This document shows positions 49,196-60,788 of a stretch of 64,000 nt of DNA, piece after piece. This stretch comes from Cycas panzhihuaensis (taxonomy: Eukaryota; Cycadophyta). The stretch covers positions 217,813,741-217,877,740 of the forward strand of contig CM041465.1 of the NCBI GenBank assembly GCA_023213395.1, written 5' to 3'. The position numbers and the translations under genes were made by a program. Within the stretch, counting starts at the first letter, position 1; every line of letters begins with the position of its first letter. Under the pieces are notes generated by a model. The model did no database searches, was not told where the DNA came from, and saw nothing but the letters and a program-made list of their open reading frames with translations.

Positions 49196-49830
49196 TTATC
49201 CTTTGGCTTTATCATCATTCATGAAGTGGTCATTAACTCGCCTTGTCATCCTTTCAGTAATGTGTGTCTCTTTAATGTTATGTGGTTCAAATGATCTCCA
49301 AGTAAGTGTGACTTGTTTCAAATGGGGATGTGTGGCTACATCTTTGACTTTATCTCTTGGAATCTTTATTTTATGAGTAGCGATCATGTCAAAGGGTTTC
49401 ACCCCCTTAAATGAATAATCATCTTTATGTACATCAATGTGATCGTTTATTTGACTTGAGTCTTCTTCACTAGTTTTTTCAACACAATAAACTTGCTCTG
49501 ACATCAGTTTCACATGTATAACATCATAGTTAAACTCATTCACATTGAGGGTTTCTCCCCAATAAATAGATTGTAATGTATCCCATACAGATTTGGATGT
49601 GTTCATTTCACAAACACTAAAAAATACATTGTCATCAATGGTATAAAACAATATGGCTAAGGTCTCATTGTCCTTTTTTATATCTTCTTTAATATTTGGT
49701 TCATATTCATCTTTTACATATTTCCAAAAGTCATTTGCAATAAAGTATGTTTACATTACTTTACTCCATCGTTGAAAATCATGTCTGTCAAATATAAGAA
49801 ATCTTATTTTATTTAGATTCATTGCCATTA
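49196..49830 (-). pseudogene. Copia-type Gag of element E
   Basis: From about 49830 the minus strand reads MAMNLNKIRFLIFDRHDF, then RWSKVM, the DUF4219-like start. It joins the open frame 49196-49651, which begins in the UBN2 region (NVFFSVCEMNTSKSVWDTL). The second half (Ser/Asp-rich, then basic) has no zinc knuckle. One stop lies near 49755 and the reading is otherwise open. Gag sits just before the polypurine tract, as in family 1. Confidence 0.75.
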
Positions 49831-51230
49831 TAAAAGGACTTTAGTACATAATCAAAAAGTATGATTTTTAAAGAAGACTAATTCTCTAATAAACAAATAA
49901 CTTGAAATAAGTAATCATTCTATATCAATACACTACAAAAAGTGAAGTAAATGATCAAGATATTTCTTCTTAATAAACTAAAAATGAATGCCAATATGCA
50001 AGCCAATGCCTTTCAAATTAAAATGCTCTTTTGAAATAAAGTACACAAGCAACTATATGCTATTTTTTATAAGTGAGATAATGAATTAATGAAGCTTCCA
50101 ATATTAAATGCCCTTAAATCAAGAATGCCAAGTGATCCTTTGATGCATAAAATGAACAAGAAAGGACTTGTAATTATGGTTTTGCTATGCACTTCTCAAA
50201 AAATATGACTTTAGAATTAATAAGAAAGCATTTTGATTAATGAACTTGAAGATATATGAATATTATTGTAAAGATTCTTTGAAATAAGATAAACAAATGA
50301 TAAGAAGCTCCTTTGTAGGTTTATAAGCAAACTAGGTAGAATCCTTCTTGTAAATCAAATAAGGCCTTTAAGCATACAAATCTGAAATAAAATTGCCCTT
50401 GATGATGAAAAAATATAGAAGATCAATAAGATTTTTTTATCTAAGCTTGAATTTTCAAAAATAAAGAGTAGCTTAGGCAAATAGAAATGACCTTTTGCAA
50501 TGCAAAAAAGAGTAGTTATTCCTTTAAAAATAATAAAAATAAGAAATTAAAGTGTAAATTTGCCTTTAATAATAGAAATTCTTGAACCAAGATAAGTTTC
50601 TTATAGAAAATGAACAACCAGAATGTAAAGAAGTGTCTGTTTGATTAAATAACTACTCTTAGCTTAAAGTCTTGAAGAACTAGTTTTCTGTTGTAAAAAG
50701 AAAGTTGAAAATATAAACAAGAGACGATAAAAACTTTAAGAATAAGTTGTTAGTAAGCAATAAATCAACTGTAATCTTTTGAGATCATATAATGTATGAA
50801 AAGTTACAAAGTGATACCGATAAGGATTGAATAAGGAGCTAAAAATAAGTTGCTTAAAAAACTTACTAAATGAACTTAGAATTAAATGAAATCTATTTTG
50901 AACTGAAGAATATCAAATCAGTTTTCCAATGAATCTAACCGTTTAGAAATCTGGCTTCTATAGCTCAAGATTTTAATCAGTAAGTGCAAGGACCTCTTTA
51001 TAGGCTTGAAATAGTGCTACAAGACAAAAATATTATAAAACCATAATATAACCTTATAAGAAGTATAAAAAGAGTTCACTTACAGATAAAAGACCTTTAA
51101 ATTTGATTTATTTTAAAAGAAACTTGAAGAAAAACTTTAAAAGTTGTCGATTAATGAGTAGTTAGGCTTGATACAATACCTAAACGTTAATAGCTTGTAA
51201 CACCTACAAAAGGACTTTAAAATGCTTAAG
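49831..51230 (-). other. Element E leader, proximal part
   Basis: About 1.4 kb of AT-rich sequence with no supported frame or repeat. Confidence 0.5.
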
Positions 51231-51235
51231 AGATT

Positions 51236-51457
51236 TGTTGGAAATCAACTTGCACAAATAATATTCTCAAACAGAACAAAACACACCTCCACAGGACCGA
51301 ACAGTACCCTTAAGGTACCTCCATTGCATTAACAGAATATCATTACAACAACCTTACATATGATACACAATATTGTGTATTTATAATACAAGTCATATTG
51401 GAAGAGTATGACCCACTTGCATATGGGATAAATCAAATGTAAATTAATATTCTAACA
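51236..51457 (-). repeat. 3' LTR of the nested family 1 copy
   Basis: 222 bp, plus-strand TGTTGG to TCTAACA. Confidence 0.92.
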
Positions 51458-51459
51458 GT

Positions 51460-52515
51460 CCCCCTTAATGTACATTTGGGTCATTTGTATTTGCATCACT
51501 TTGTCCTTGGAAACGTCTTGAGAATGACGTCTTCAACCTGATCCTTGTCTTCAATCTTGTAGTGATGTCTTTGCTGTAGAATGATGTCTTCATCTGGATT
51601 TTTGTCTTCAATTCTATACCGATGCCTTTATAAGATGATGTCCTCAGCTTGATTTCCATCTTTAATTCTATAGTAATGATGTTGATGTAGATGCTCTAGC
51701 AAGTGTAAATCCTGATTCTTTATTGTGGCTGGTCTAGTCTGAAGAAGATCCTGTAAGTAACTGTCTTCAATCACAACTTGCCTGTCATCATTATTTTGTA
51801 TAAACTCTTGATCATCATATATAACTGTGACTTCTTCAATCTTTGGAGTAGAATCTTGATCACCTAGTATACTCTTTGAACTTGAATCAATGCTTAATGA
51901 AGGAACGTCATCAATATAAGACTCATCCTTTATAGGATCATTAGATTCAATTTCTCTTAAAATCAATTCATCACTTTTAATGTCTTCATCTATAATCTCA
52001 TCAATGCATTCAACAGTGGAAATTTCATTAGTACTCAGACATTCTTCATCTTCACATGTTGTTTCATCAGTGTTAATGATACTTTATTTATTCGTTGTAC
52101 CTGTACCATAACTAGCCTTAATTACCTTTTCAATCATTCGTTGTGTTTCTTCAGGTGTTTGTTCAAATACTTTCCTTAGAAAATTCCAAGCTTCTTTAGC
52201 ATTACTTGCATGTAGAATCATAGGAATAACAAGATGGAATTTGGGAGGAAGATCAATATCATTGAATGCAGCACGAATCATAATGAATGCTTTCCTATCT
52301 TTCTTCTGAAGCATTTCCTTTTCTTCTTCATCATTAGGGATATCATATTCATCAGTAACAATCTTCCATAAACCTATAGCTATGAATAGGCATCTCATTG
52401 TAATTGTCCAAAAGAAGTAGTCTTCACCATTGCACTTAGGTACTTGAAGAAATGAATCCCTTAAGTAATATTCATTTGTTTCAGGAGCATATATAACCAT
52501 ATCATTATCCTCCAT
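51460..52515 (-). pseudogene. Family 1 Gag, best-preserved copy in the window
   Basis: 52084-52515 (143 aa) covers the DUF4219/UBN2-like part: VPKCNGEDYFFWTITMRCLF, KKDRKAFIMI, then AKEAWNFLRKVF. A single in-frame TAA at 52084-52086 separates it from the acidic middle region, which reads on through 51966 to 51628. A frame change then leads into the C-terminal DIIL-type repeats (51465-51659). Total span is about 350 codons. The same region in the copy at 2732 is open at the stop but broken elsewhere, so the two copies decayed independently. Confidence 0.85.
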
Positions 52516-53961
52516 GATTGTAAATGCTATTTTCTAACACCATGTCCCTTTTCCAATCAACAAATTTACCTATCAATCTCAACAAACTTTCTCATGTCTC
52601 ATGTCCCTCATATCACTGACTTCATTATCACATCATTACCTTATGCATCTCACATATTACCAAATAGTCACATACAAAGAATATCTGAAGCACTTTCTTT
52701 ACCATAGAATCAAAGCTTATACCACATACATCTCACAGGAATCATGCATACCTCATGTCACCATTAAATCACTAAGACACATCACACTTCACTTAATTTC
52801 CCAAAACATAACTCATGCTATTACACCACTCAACAATTTTACTTCCCTCCAACTCAGGTATCTTCAATAAAAGAAACTCATCCTTCTTTGCCCATTCAAT
52901 CAATTAGAACACATCATCAAACATACTTGATCTCATCCTTAACACACCTAACAATTGCCCAATCTTGTCATGTAACCTCACATGCAACAAGCACCTCATT
53001 GCCTCAAATCACTATCTTTCTTGCCCTCAAATTAGCTTTGTTATACCCATCAAGTCCTTTCATGTAAATCACATTCCACGGAGCACTTAATTGTCATATT
53101 CCATCTAACTCATTCATGCAAACACATGTACTATCACTTCATTACCATACTATGCCATTGTCACAATAGCTCTCTCATACAAACACATATAAGAAAGCAC
53201 TCAAATTATTATTAAACAATCACCATCATACATCTCAAATCACTAATAGAGTGCCAAATATATTCACATTAATATGACTTAATGTCATCTCACATTGGAA
53301 CAATACTCTCCCATGTGCCATATATGTAAGAGAGCCTCAAATAATCACTTCATTACCATTGCCCCATTCATGTCATCATATAAATATGAAACCCTTAAAT
53401 TCCCAAAAACTTATTTCTGAAAAAACGTATAGCTCAAAAATACCTAAAATATAGATAAAAATGATGGCCTCTAAAATATGATTCCAACGGTTCAAACGAA
53501 ATTGAATTCTAATATCTAGATCAAAAGTTATGCTCCTTTTAAGAATTTCACAATTAGGGTTTTTAGGGGCTGTAATAGTACCTTTTGATAAATTGATAAT
53601 AACATTTTATTCTGAACTCTGATGAACCTCAAACCACTTCCATTAGAAAGAGAATTCAAAAATGCATAGAATAAAAAAAAAAAATTGAGATCATTTAGAT
53701 ACCCGTAGCCAAAGTTATGGCTCTTTGAAGTTGAGGTTGCAGATCTGTCCCAAAAATACGGTGATGGAAAAAATATAGGCCGAAATTAATTTTGCTGTAA
53801 TTTTCACACTTTCACCCCAAAATCTATAGCGCGACCACTCAAATTTTACAGAACGAGTTATTTCGTCTCAATTTCGCTATTACTTTTTAGAAATTTCAAC
53901 GTTATAGTAACTCCCAAATCACTGCTCTAATACCGAACAAAAACACCTCTCTCAACCTAGG
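52516..53961 (-). other. Leader of the nested family 1 copy
   Basis: About 1.4 kb. The plus frame 52601-52870 is unsupported. A short poly-A run lies at 53672-53683. Confidence 0.5.
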
Positions 53962-53974
53962 CGCTTTGATACCA

Positions 53975-54196
53975 GGTTGTAAATCAACCTACATAAATAA
54001 TATTCTCAAACAAAATGAAACACACCTCCACAGGACTGAACAGTACCCTTAAGGTACCTCCATTGCATTAATAGAATATCATTACAACAACCTCACATAT
54101 GATACACAATATTGTGTATTTATAATACAAGTCATATTGGAAGAGTAGGACCCACTTGCATGTGGGATAAATCAAATGTACATTAATATTCTAACA
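53975..54196 (-). repeat. 5' LTR of the nested family 1 copy
   Basis: 222 bp. It pairs with 51236-51457 and is followed by target duplication AGATT. Confidence 0.92.
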
Positions 54197-54201
54197 AGAT
54201 T

Positions 54202-55925
54202 ATATCAATACATAGAGATCTAAGTTAGATTTTTAGCAAAATTGATGGATCAGAAAATAGATTCCAAATGAGAAAGATATAGCAAAAATGGTAACGTGAC
54301 CTCTTTATTTTTAATAAACTAAAGGCTGAAAAAAGAGGTGACTTTAGATCATTAAAAGTTGGTTAAATCATATCCAAAACTAGAAAGTAACTAGTATATA
54401 ATGTATCTCTCAAAAATATAGTCACAACAAAATAGATTTCATCAAAAACTGGTACTCTAGTGAGAAGTTATGACAAAAAAAGTCCAGGTACCCTTTATAG
54501 GAAAAATAAATGAAAAAAAATAAAAGGAAATTTTTATAAAGGTTAAGATGGGCCATTTAATTAAGTTTTTGAGGTCATATGGACATGATAGGACCTGGGG
54601 CTAAGGCCTTAAGGGGCTTATAGCCTTAACCAAAGGATTTGAAGATTTATAAAATTCAATTAAATTTCTTAGAAACTTTGTTAATAATATAACAAAGTAT
54701 TAAAAATCAAATTAAAATGGAAATAATGGTGAAACACCGCGACCTGCATAACAAAAATGGAGGAGTAACCAAAGGTGAATCAGATGCCAAAGATCGATCG
54801 AATCGAACGATCTACAAACACGAAGAGGGGGAGTGAACAATCCACCACACAGATCAAGCTTGAAACGAGAAAAAGAAGATGTTTGAAATGTTTATATTAT
54901 GAGGGAAAATAGGGACGACGAGCGTTGATATGAGCACGGGGGTCAAACATAGGCATGAAACTACATTTATTGGATCGAATCTCCACACGAGGTGAGATGC
55001 GAATAGGGGGCAGTTGACCTTCGAGCCAGAAGAGCATCAAAAAGATTTAAAATATATATGCATATTATGAAGAAAATGGAGAACGACGACCTGCGCACAG
55101 AATCAGAGGAGTAAACAGATCAAAAGACTCAATCGAATCAATTGATTATCACCCAAATGGAGATGCAAAGAGGGAGCTGCTAATCGTCCACACAAATCAA
55201 ACCTAAAAAAGATGAAAAAAAAAGATTGAATTGTATGTATTATATGAGAAAATGAGGAGAATGACCATGATGACGCACTAAACAGAGAGGACAGTGAGAA
55301 AACTGGAGACAAAATAACCTTTGTTAATCAGAGATTTGATCTAGAGGGACTCTATTGGGGGCGCTTGAGCAAGATAGACAGGATTCTATAAAAAAATCAA
55401 AAATATTTGAAGAAAAAAAAAGAAAAATAGTAAGAAACTTGAAAAAAAGAAGTTGAGTTGACTCAGAAGGCCAAATCTCACCATAGATGAGACAAATTGA
55501 TGCAAACTTTTAGGGGCAACTAGATGTCCAAGATAGCTAGTCACCAGTAAATTTTCAAGCCAAATGGAGCTTTGTAGAGTGAGAACGAAGTAAAGGAGAG
55601 AAACTAGCTCAAAACGAAGAACATAGGTTTAGAGAGAGATTTCTCTTAGAATAGGCAACTAAATCACAAGCAGTTTTCACCACAGGCTAGAGAATTCAAT
55701 TCTGAACGTAACGAGTAGTCATATAGGGTAGTTTCGTTCAAAGACAGAGAAGTTGGAATCGATCGAAAGTAATGGAACGATGCAGGTATAAACGTACGAA
55801 TGTATAAACAAAAAAAAATCAAATAATAAACGTTGATTTTCTAAAGTTAAACCTTAGTATGAAGCGTAATAATATTCACATACCAATATAAACAGAAATG
55901 AGCCATGAAGTCACATAATTGCATG
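54202..55925 (-). other. Element E leader, distal part, with ~175-bp diverged tandem repeats
   Basis: Blocks carrying a GAAAATRGRGARCGACGA-like phrase recur near 54900, 55070 and 55255 (spacing about 169 and 184 bp), each followed by sequence about equally related, with a partial copy from about 54720. No coding frame is supported; the minus frame 55103-55312 lies across two units. Confidence 0.6.
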
Positions 55926-55975
55926 CTTTGATACCATATGTAGCTTGCCAAGATCTCGCTCTCGCTCTGATACTA
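55926..55975 (-). other. Two tRNA-Met-like primer sites near the element E 5' LTR
   Basis: On the minus strand TAGTATCAGAGC (complement of 55964-55975) lies 2 bases from the LTR. TGGTATCAAAGC (complement of 55926-55937) lies 26 bases further in. The first is in the standard place but has G-to-A at the second base; the second matches the canonical site better. Confidence 0.6.
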
Positions 55976-55977
55976 AA

Positions 55978-56300
55978 TGAAGGTTCTGGCAGAGAGCAGA
56001 GCAGAGCAGTAAACCAAAATAACTGAATCCATAGTGTAAAACATGTGAAACAACATTTGTATTAACCCATGATTGTTGAAAGTACATCAAAATTCCTTGA
56101 ATAGGTGGTGTTGATGAACACCAGGATATAGAACCCCATGAGATATATATTTTTGAGGGAGGAGGAAAACCTCCTCAACCTCCAATTCAAATTATTATAA
56201 AATAATGTACAACATTAAATATACACTTACCTAACTTACCATCGAGGCTTGTGCACTACATATTCCAATGTGGGGTCATGTGATGAGCATTAACCCAACA
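55978..56300 (-). repeat. 5' LTR of element E
   Basis: 323 bp, plus-strand TGAAGGTTCT to TTAACCCAACA. A short GAGCAGA repeat lies near its left end. Confidence 0.9.
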
Positions 56301-56305
56301 TCAAC

Positions 56306-56990
56306 TAAGGTGGATTTTGATTTTAATAATGAAGAATTGACAGAAGAAGGAATTGACCCGATGGAGTGTTAGCCACATAACGTGGCACATTGGAAATTTT
56401 CATTTATGGTAAAGGTTATTCAGCATTTGGTGATTGAGTTAGAGGTTAAAAATAAGAGACCCCCCCAGATATGCTGAGAATCCAGAAGGTAGAAGACTAG
56501 TTAGCTGCTTGTGAAGCAAAACTAGAATTTTTGATCAAGTTCATTATGCATTAAATAGGTGATACCTCTTGTGTGTAGTATCTAGTACCCGCCTTCGGCA
56601 CCTAGTTCGACGAATAGGTTCTACCAGGTTTGGAGAAGGTGATTCAGAAGTTGGGTGCCTAGATAATGCAAACACGAGAAGATGAAGAATACACGAATCA
56701 TTTCTAGTCAATGATTAAGTCCCTACGATAGGATTTGTTCTTTGTAGAAACGAAGAAATGTGAGCTAGAGGAGGAGATTGAACAATTATATTCTGGAGAA
56801 AAACCAACAATGGCTTAATTGCAGGCATTGTGCAATGTAGTGATTCTGTACAACCATTGTAAGAAACATGGAATAAATCCACCTTGTATGATGTACAGAC
56901 CTGATTCGCAGTAGATCCGAGCTTAAATGAAAGAGATCAAGAGGGATAGAGAGAATTGAATTGTCATGTTTTCTTTCTTTCTTTCATTTT
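56306..56990 (+). pseudogene. Extra ORF of element B, second part
   Basis: Resumes after element E with FDFNNEELTEEGIDPME and continues through several stops to about 56990. Segments such as VKVIQHLVIELEVKNKR, FFVETKKCELEEEIEQLYSG and LCNVVILYNHCKKHG look like a helical, partly coiled-coil protein. No known domain recognised. It stops just before the polypurine tract. Confidence 0.5.
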
Positions 56991-57030
56991 AAATTTTGAG
57001 CTTATAAGTAGGAATACTTGTAAGTTTTAT

Positions 57031-57041
57031 AAAGGGATAGA
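57031..57041 (+). other. Polypurine tract of element B
   Basis: AAAGGGATAGA immediately before the 3' LTR TGTGTA. Confidence 0.75.
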
Positions 57042-57400
57042 TGTGTACGATAATTAAGTTGCAACTTTTTTGTTTGTATTTATAACAGTTGCAACTAACA
57101 AAAAATCATAGTGAATATAAATACCACAATGTAAAAAATATAGATGGAGAGAGATTTTTTCTTGAAAGAGTTGTGGTACTCTGGTCGTCGTTGCACATAA
57201 TGAGGTTAACCACAGTTATGTGTCTACTATAAAGGTCCATCTATATGTGTACTGTTCTGGGTCAGCTCTAGTTGTGAGAGAACCAGAGTGACCCATCATA
57301 ATGCAATGATGATGGTTCTTGTACTCCCATGTATATGCCGTGTACTTGGTGAATGATTGTAATCAATTGATTTTTTGTGCTTGTTTCCTTATGGCACACA
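57042..57400 (+). repeat. 3' LTR of element B
   Basis: 359 bp, TGTGTACG...GGCACACA. It aligns with 13785-14157, which has a short extra stretch near its end. Followed by GTTAA, the target duplication. Confidence 0.92.
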
Positions 57401-58560
57401 GTTAATCCTCACTTCAACCTTATAATCATGGTCGCCAAGTCATGGAGTGTGACGAGTATTGCCTTTTCCCTTATGGGACATAGTCATTTTCTTCAACCAT
57501 AACTTTATGTTTTATCCCTCATGGAGTTAGCCCTCACCTCCTACATCTCTCTAATGGACTTAGTTAAATTTTTTATTCCTCCTCTATATGATTATATGCT
57601 TTGCCTATAGAGTTAGTCCTCAATTTTTTGATTCCTTCTCTGCATAACTATGTGCTTTGCCTGTGGAGTTAGTTCTCACTTCAACCTTATAACCATGGTT
57701 GTCAAGTCATGGAGTGTGACGAGTATCACTCACTTCAACCTTATAACCATGGTTATCAAGTCATGGAGTGTGACGAGTATCACCTTTTTCCTTAGTTAAT
57801 TTTTTTATTCCTCCTCTATATGATTATACGCTTTGCCTATAGAGTTAGTCCTCAATTTTTTGATTCCTTCTCTGCATAACTATGTGCTTTGCCTGTGGAG
57901 TTAGTTCTCACTTCAACCTTATAACCATGGTTGTCAAGTCATGGAGTGTGACGAGTATCACTCACTTCAACCTTATAACCATGGTTATCAAGTCATGGAG
58001 TGTGACGAGTATCACCTTTTTCCTTATGGGACATACTCGCTAACTACAAAGTCATTCTTCATATAGTATATTTTTTGCATAGAGTGAGTTCATACTCCTA
58101 TTGTGGACTTGCCCATTTTTTTCGATTCACGAACTTCATCTCATCAATTATCTTCCATGTGTTAAATTATGATTTAACATCACCTTCATACTCACGTAAA
58201 CTAAAACCTTATGTGTTTGGTCCAAAGCCTATACACTGTATATTTTTATATACACACCAAAATGTCCACCTATCTGCTATATGTTGGACTAAACACAAAC
58301 TTGCCTCTATAAAACTGTTAACACACAAGCTTTGAATGCTCATAACTCCTTTGTTTGATGCATGGATTTGTTAAATCTAGGCTTGTTGAATAGTTCTCTA
58401 TAAACTTTATCTAGTTAGGTACTCCTCTAAATTTATTATAATGCTTAGTAATATCAAAATCTATTGTAAAACCATGGGCTAATAATCTTCAAACCAAAAC
58501 TATTAAACTTCATGCTCTAACTCAATAATACATAAAATAAAAGAGTGATGCTCCTACATC
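57401..58560 (-). repeat. 5' LTR of the chromovirus, displaced second part, with internal tandem duplication
   Basis: Continues the LTR cut at 13784. 58075-58560 aligns with 9730-10150. Between lies extra sequence absent from the 3' LTR: a 232-bp duplication (57675 and 57907), each copy itself containing two 54-bp repeats (57675/57729 and 57907/57961) with the phrase TCATGGAGTGTGACGAGTAT. The LTR breaks off at about 58560 beside a CA microsatellite, so its outer end is lost. Confidence 0.78.
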
Positions 58561-58565
58561 TTATC

Positions 58566-58599
58566 TACACACACGCACACACACACACACACACACACA
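58566..58599. repeat. CA microsatellite
   Basis: About 17 CA units with one CG, at the truncated end of the chromovirus LTR. Confidence 0.95.
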
Positions 58600-59880
58600 T
58601 GGGTTCCTTGTGGTGATTATGAGCGTTATGAACATATTACATAAAAGATATTTCATTTGACTATAAATAAGGAGTACATGAATAAGTTGTAACATCATAC
58701 AAATGTGTCTTCTTAGTTGGCATTGATTCACTTATTTAATAAATTAATATAGCTTATTTGTGCCTCATTATTTCAATCTTATTATATATAATATTATTTC
58801 CTTGCTTTTAACATGTTTACCTCGAGATATCAAATTTAACTCACTTTAATATCCATCAAAGATTAGGTTCTACTTGACATTAAGTATGTGTATTTTGCTC
58901 GACAAGAAGGATTAGGTTGTTGAAGTTAGGTATGCAATTCATTCTCTTCATCTAATCTCCTTCAATATTTATTAGGTTTTCAAAGTTACCACTTCCAAAC
59001 CTAAATGGAAGTGAGATCTAAAATATATAGGCACACTAAAGCATAAATCAAGACTAAAATAGATGTATAAAATCACATTAAATCCTCTAATATGCCAAAC
59101 CCATCTCTACATAAGAAACCAAAGACCTTTAATGGAAGAATGTTCCAACATAAAAACCCATAAAGAATATTTGAAGTTGATAAAGAGAAGATAATTAATT
59201 TAGGACATTCTTGGGTTTTAATGGACTAATCATCTTACACTTTGTTGGTTGTTTTTGGCTCCTACATTAGTCAATACAACTTGAGATATTGCACTACTAA
59301 TTTCCCCAATTTATAATGCAAGTGGTGTAGAGTAATTATTTTGATTAGGTTAACAAAAGTTCAAATCTCAAGAAGAAATATTGTATACCTCTAATTCCCA
59401 CACCTAACACCCAAAAGAAGTTATATTAGGTGTAATAAAAGTATTATGCTCTAACCCTCCAATTGTTATATCCCATGCTAGAATTTTATATTGTGTAAAG
59501 GTTAAAAAATTTTGCTCCGTCTCCCTCACTCTATACCTCAAAATTTTACACTAGTCATAGCTAAAAATTGAAAATATTTAATACACCTCTATTTAACATA
59601 TATTATAGTTCAAATTTGCACCACGGTAAAACTAAAGAGTAACTTCACTTCTTAGTGGTGTTGACATATCATATCTACACTTCATGTAAAACAACCTTCT
59701 ATTATTAATGGAATAATTTGATAATTTATCATAGAAAGTAGCTCAAGTTTAGGCAACTTATCTTTAAAGACATATTGATAAAAATTCAACGCATTTATGC
59801 AATGCACATATTCAATTCACATATATAATAATTTATGACTTTTATTTCATATCATAGAATTTCGTGTGGAAGTACAATAC
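58600..59880. other. Intergenic AT-rich sequence
   Basis: No gene, RNA gene or recognised repeat seen. It separates the transposon cluster from the PP2C gene. Confidence 0.6.
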
Positions 59881-60788
59881 TTTCCGTTAGAAGTCTTTTG
59901 GGCCCATGACATGGAGGGTCCGTTGGGAAGGCGGTAGCAACTCACATGTTCAAAAATAGATAAAAGAATACTAAAACAGGCACGCATTTTTGGCGGCAAA
60001 GTTTAATCCCTAACTATGGTCATAGTTGTGGTACTGGGCCAAGATGGTGGTAAAGAAATGTGCCACTTGCCCACTTTGACCTTAAAATACAAAATCTACC
60101 TCATGGCAGGAATGTTGGGGTATGCGAGTGGCATTTGGTGCCGGTAAAAAGGTCATTCCCCTGTAATTCGTAAATATGGAACCATGGACAAATTTGGAAC
60201 ATGTGGGCTGGAGACTCGGGACCGAGACTTTAGGCTCGAGACGCACCGAGCCTGGGCCCGAGGCTGAGGCTCGGGAGAGAGGTAGCCGAAGTCGCTGAAC
60301 TCTGCGTAAATTTCTTTCGAAAGTCGAGAGAACCCTCTGAATATGATTCCGTCTGTTTTTTTTTCTTTCAAACCGTACAGTCATTTTGCGCCGATTTTAG
60401 GGCCAGTTTGGCGGCATTTTGGTACAACTGTAACCCAAAAGGTTGGTTTTTTTTGGTGATGAGGTGGAATAATTTGATTTCGGATGCTTAGACACAGGGC
60501 CATTCCAATCGATTCTTCATCGCCCGTATGGTTTGGTTGGTAAGCAACATGCGTCTGATTTTCTCCGAATTTGCCAGCTTGATTCCCCAAAGTTTCTGAC
60601 TTTTCGTTTTTTTCCAATTGGCGGGTTGTCCTTTTCCAAAGTTTACATCTTATGAAAGACTTCTACACGGATATATTGACTTTTGGGCATATGAATTTTC
60701 AGCACGCCTGAAGGCCGAGTAGGAAGGCTAATTGTTGGGAATATTGTTAGTTGATATAATCTCTAGCACCATCGCCAGAGCTAGCAAT
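59881..60788 (+). promoter_or_regulatory. Upstream region of the PP2C gene (promoter and 5' UTR, limits unknown)
   Basis: Base composition rises sharply in GC around 60210-60330 relative to everything to the left, as expected near a plant gene start. No convincing TATA box was placed. Minus frames 60082-60384 and 60381-60617 have no recognised domain and are probably chance. The transcription start cannot be fixed from sequence. Confidence 0.5.

Larger units (their letters stand above)
51236..54196 (-). mobile_element. Complete family 1 copy nested in element E, minus strand
   Basis: LTRs 53975-54196 (5') and 51236-51457 (3') are 222 bp each and differ at about 14 positions by hand count, ten of them transitions. 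The target duplication AGATT is perfect (51231-51235 and 54197-54201). The primer site TGGTATCAAAGC (complement of 53962-53973) and polypurine tract are both present. The interior of 2.5 kb is shorter than in the copy at 296-4106, mostly in the leader. Confidence 0.93.
48790..56300 (-). mobile_element. Element E: second gag-only copia-type retrotransposon, minus strand
   Basis: LTRs at 55978-56300 (5') and 48790-49112 (3') are both 323 bp. The polypurine tract (complement of 49113-49128, AAGGGGGAG) lies next to the 3' LTR and a tRNA-Met-like primer site lies next to the 5' LTR. Flanks TTAGC and TCAAC differ by two transitions, a plausible decayed target duplication. The only coding region is a copia-type Gag at the 3' end. 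A complete family 1 element is inserted at 51236-54196. Its LTRs and leader differ from family 1, so this is a separate gag-only family. Confidence 0.85.
13785..57400 (+). mobile_element. Element B: non-chromoviral Ty3/gypsy retrotransposon with nested insertions
   Basis: LTRs at 13785-14157 and 57042-57400 start TGTGTG and end CACACA. Flanking 5-mers GTTAG (13780-13784) and GTTAA (57401-57405) are a target duplication with one change. Own sequence is 13785-18728, 44351-48789 and 56301-57400, about 10.5 kb. Order on the plus strand: gag, protease, RT, RNase H, [element C], integrase, 19-bp minisatellite, extra ORF [element E inside], polypurine tract, LTR. All coding parts are broken. The domain wording fits the Tat/Athila side of plant gypsy elements rather than chromoviruses. 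Confidence 0.88.

Noticed and set aside
60082-60617. Minus-strand ORFs upstream of the PP2C gene
   Set aside because: They lie in the GC-richer promoter region, overlap in different frames, and have no recognised domain.
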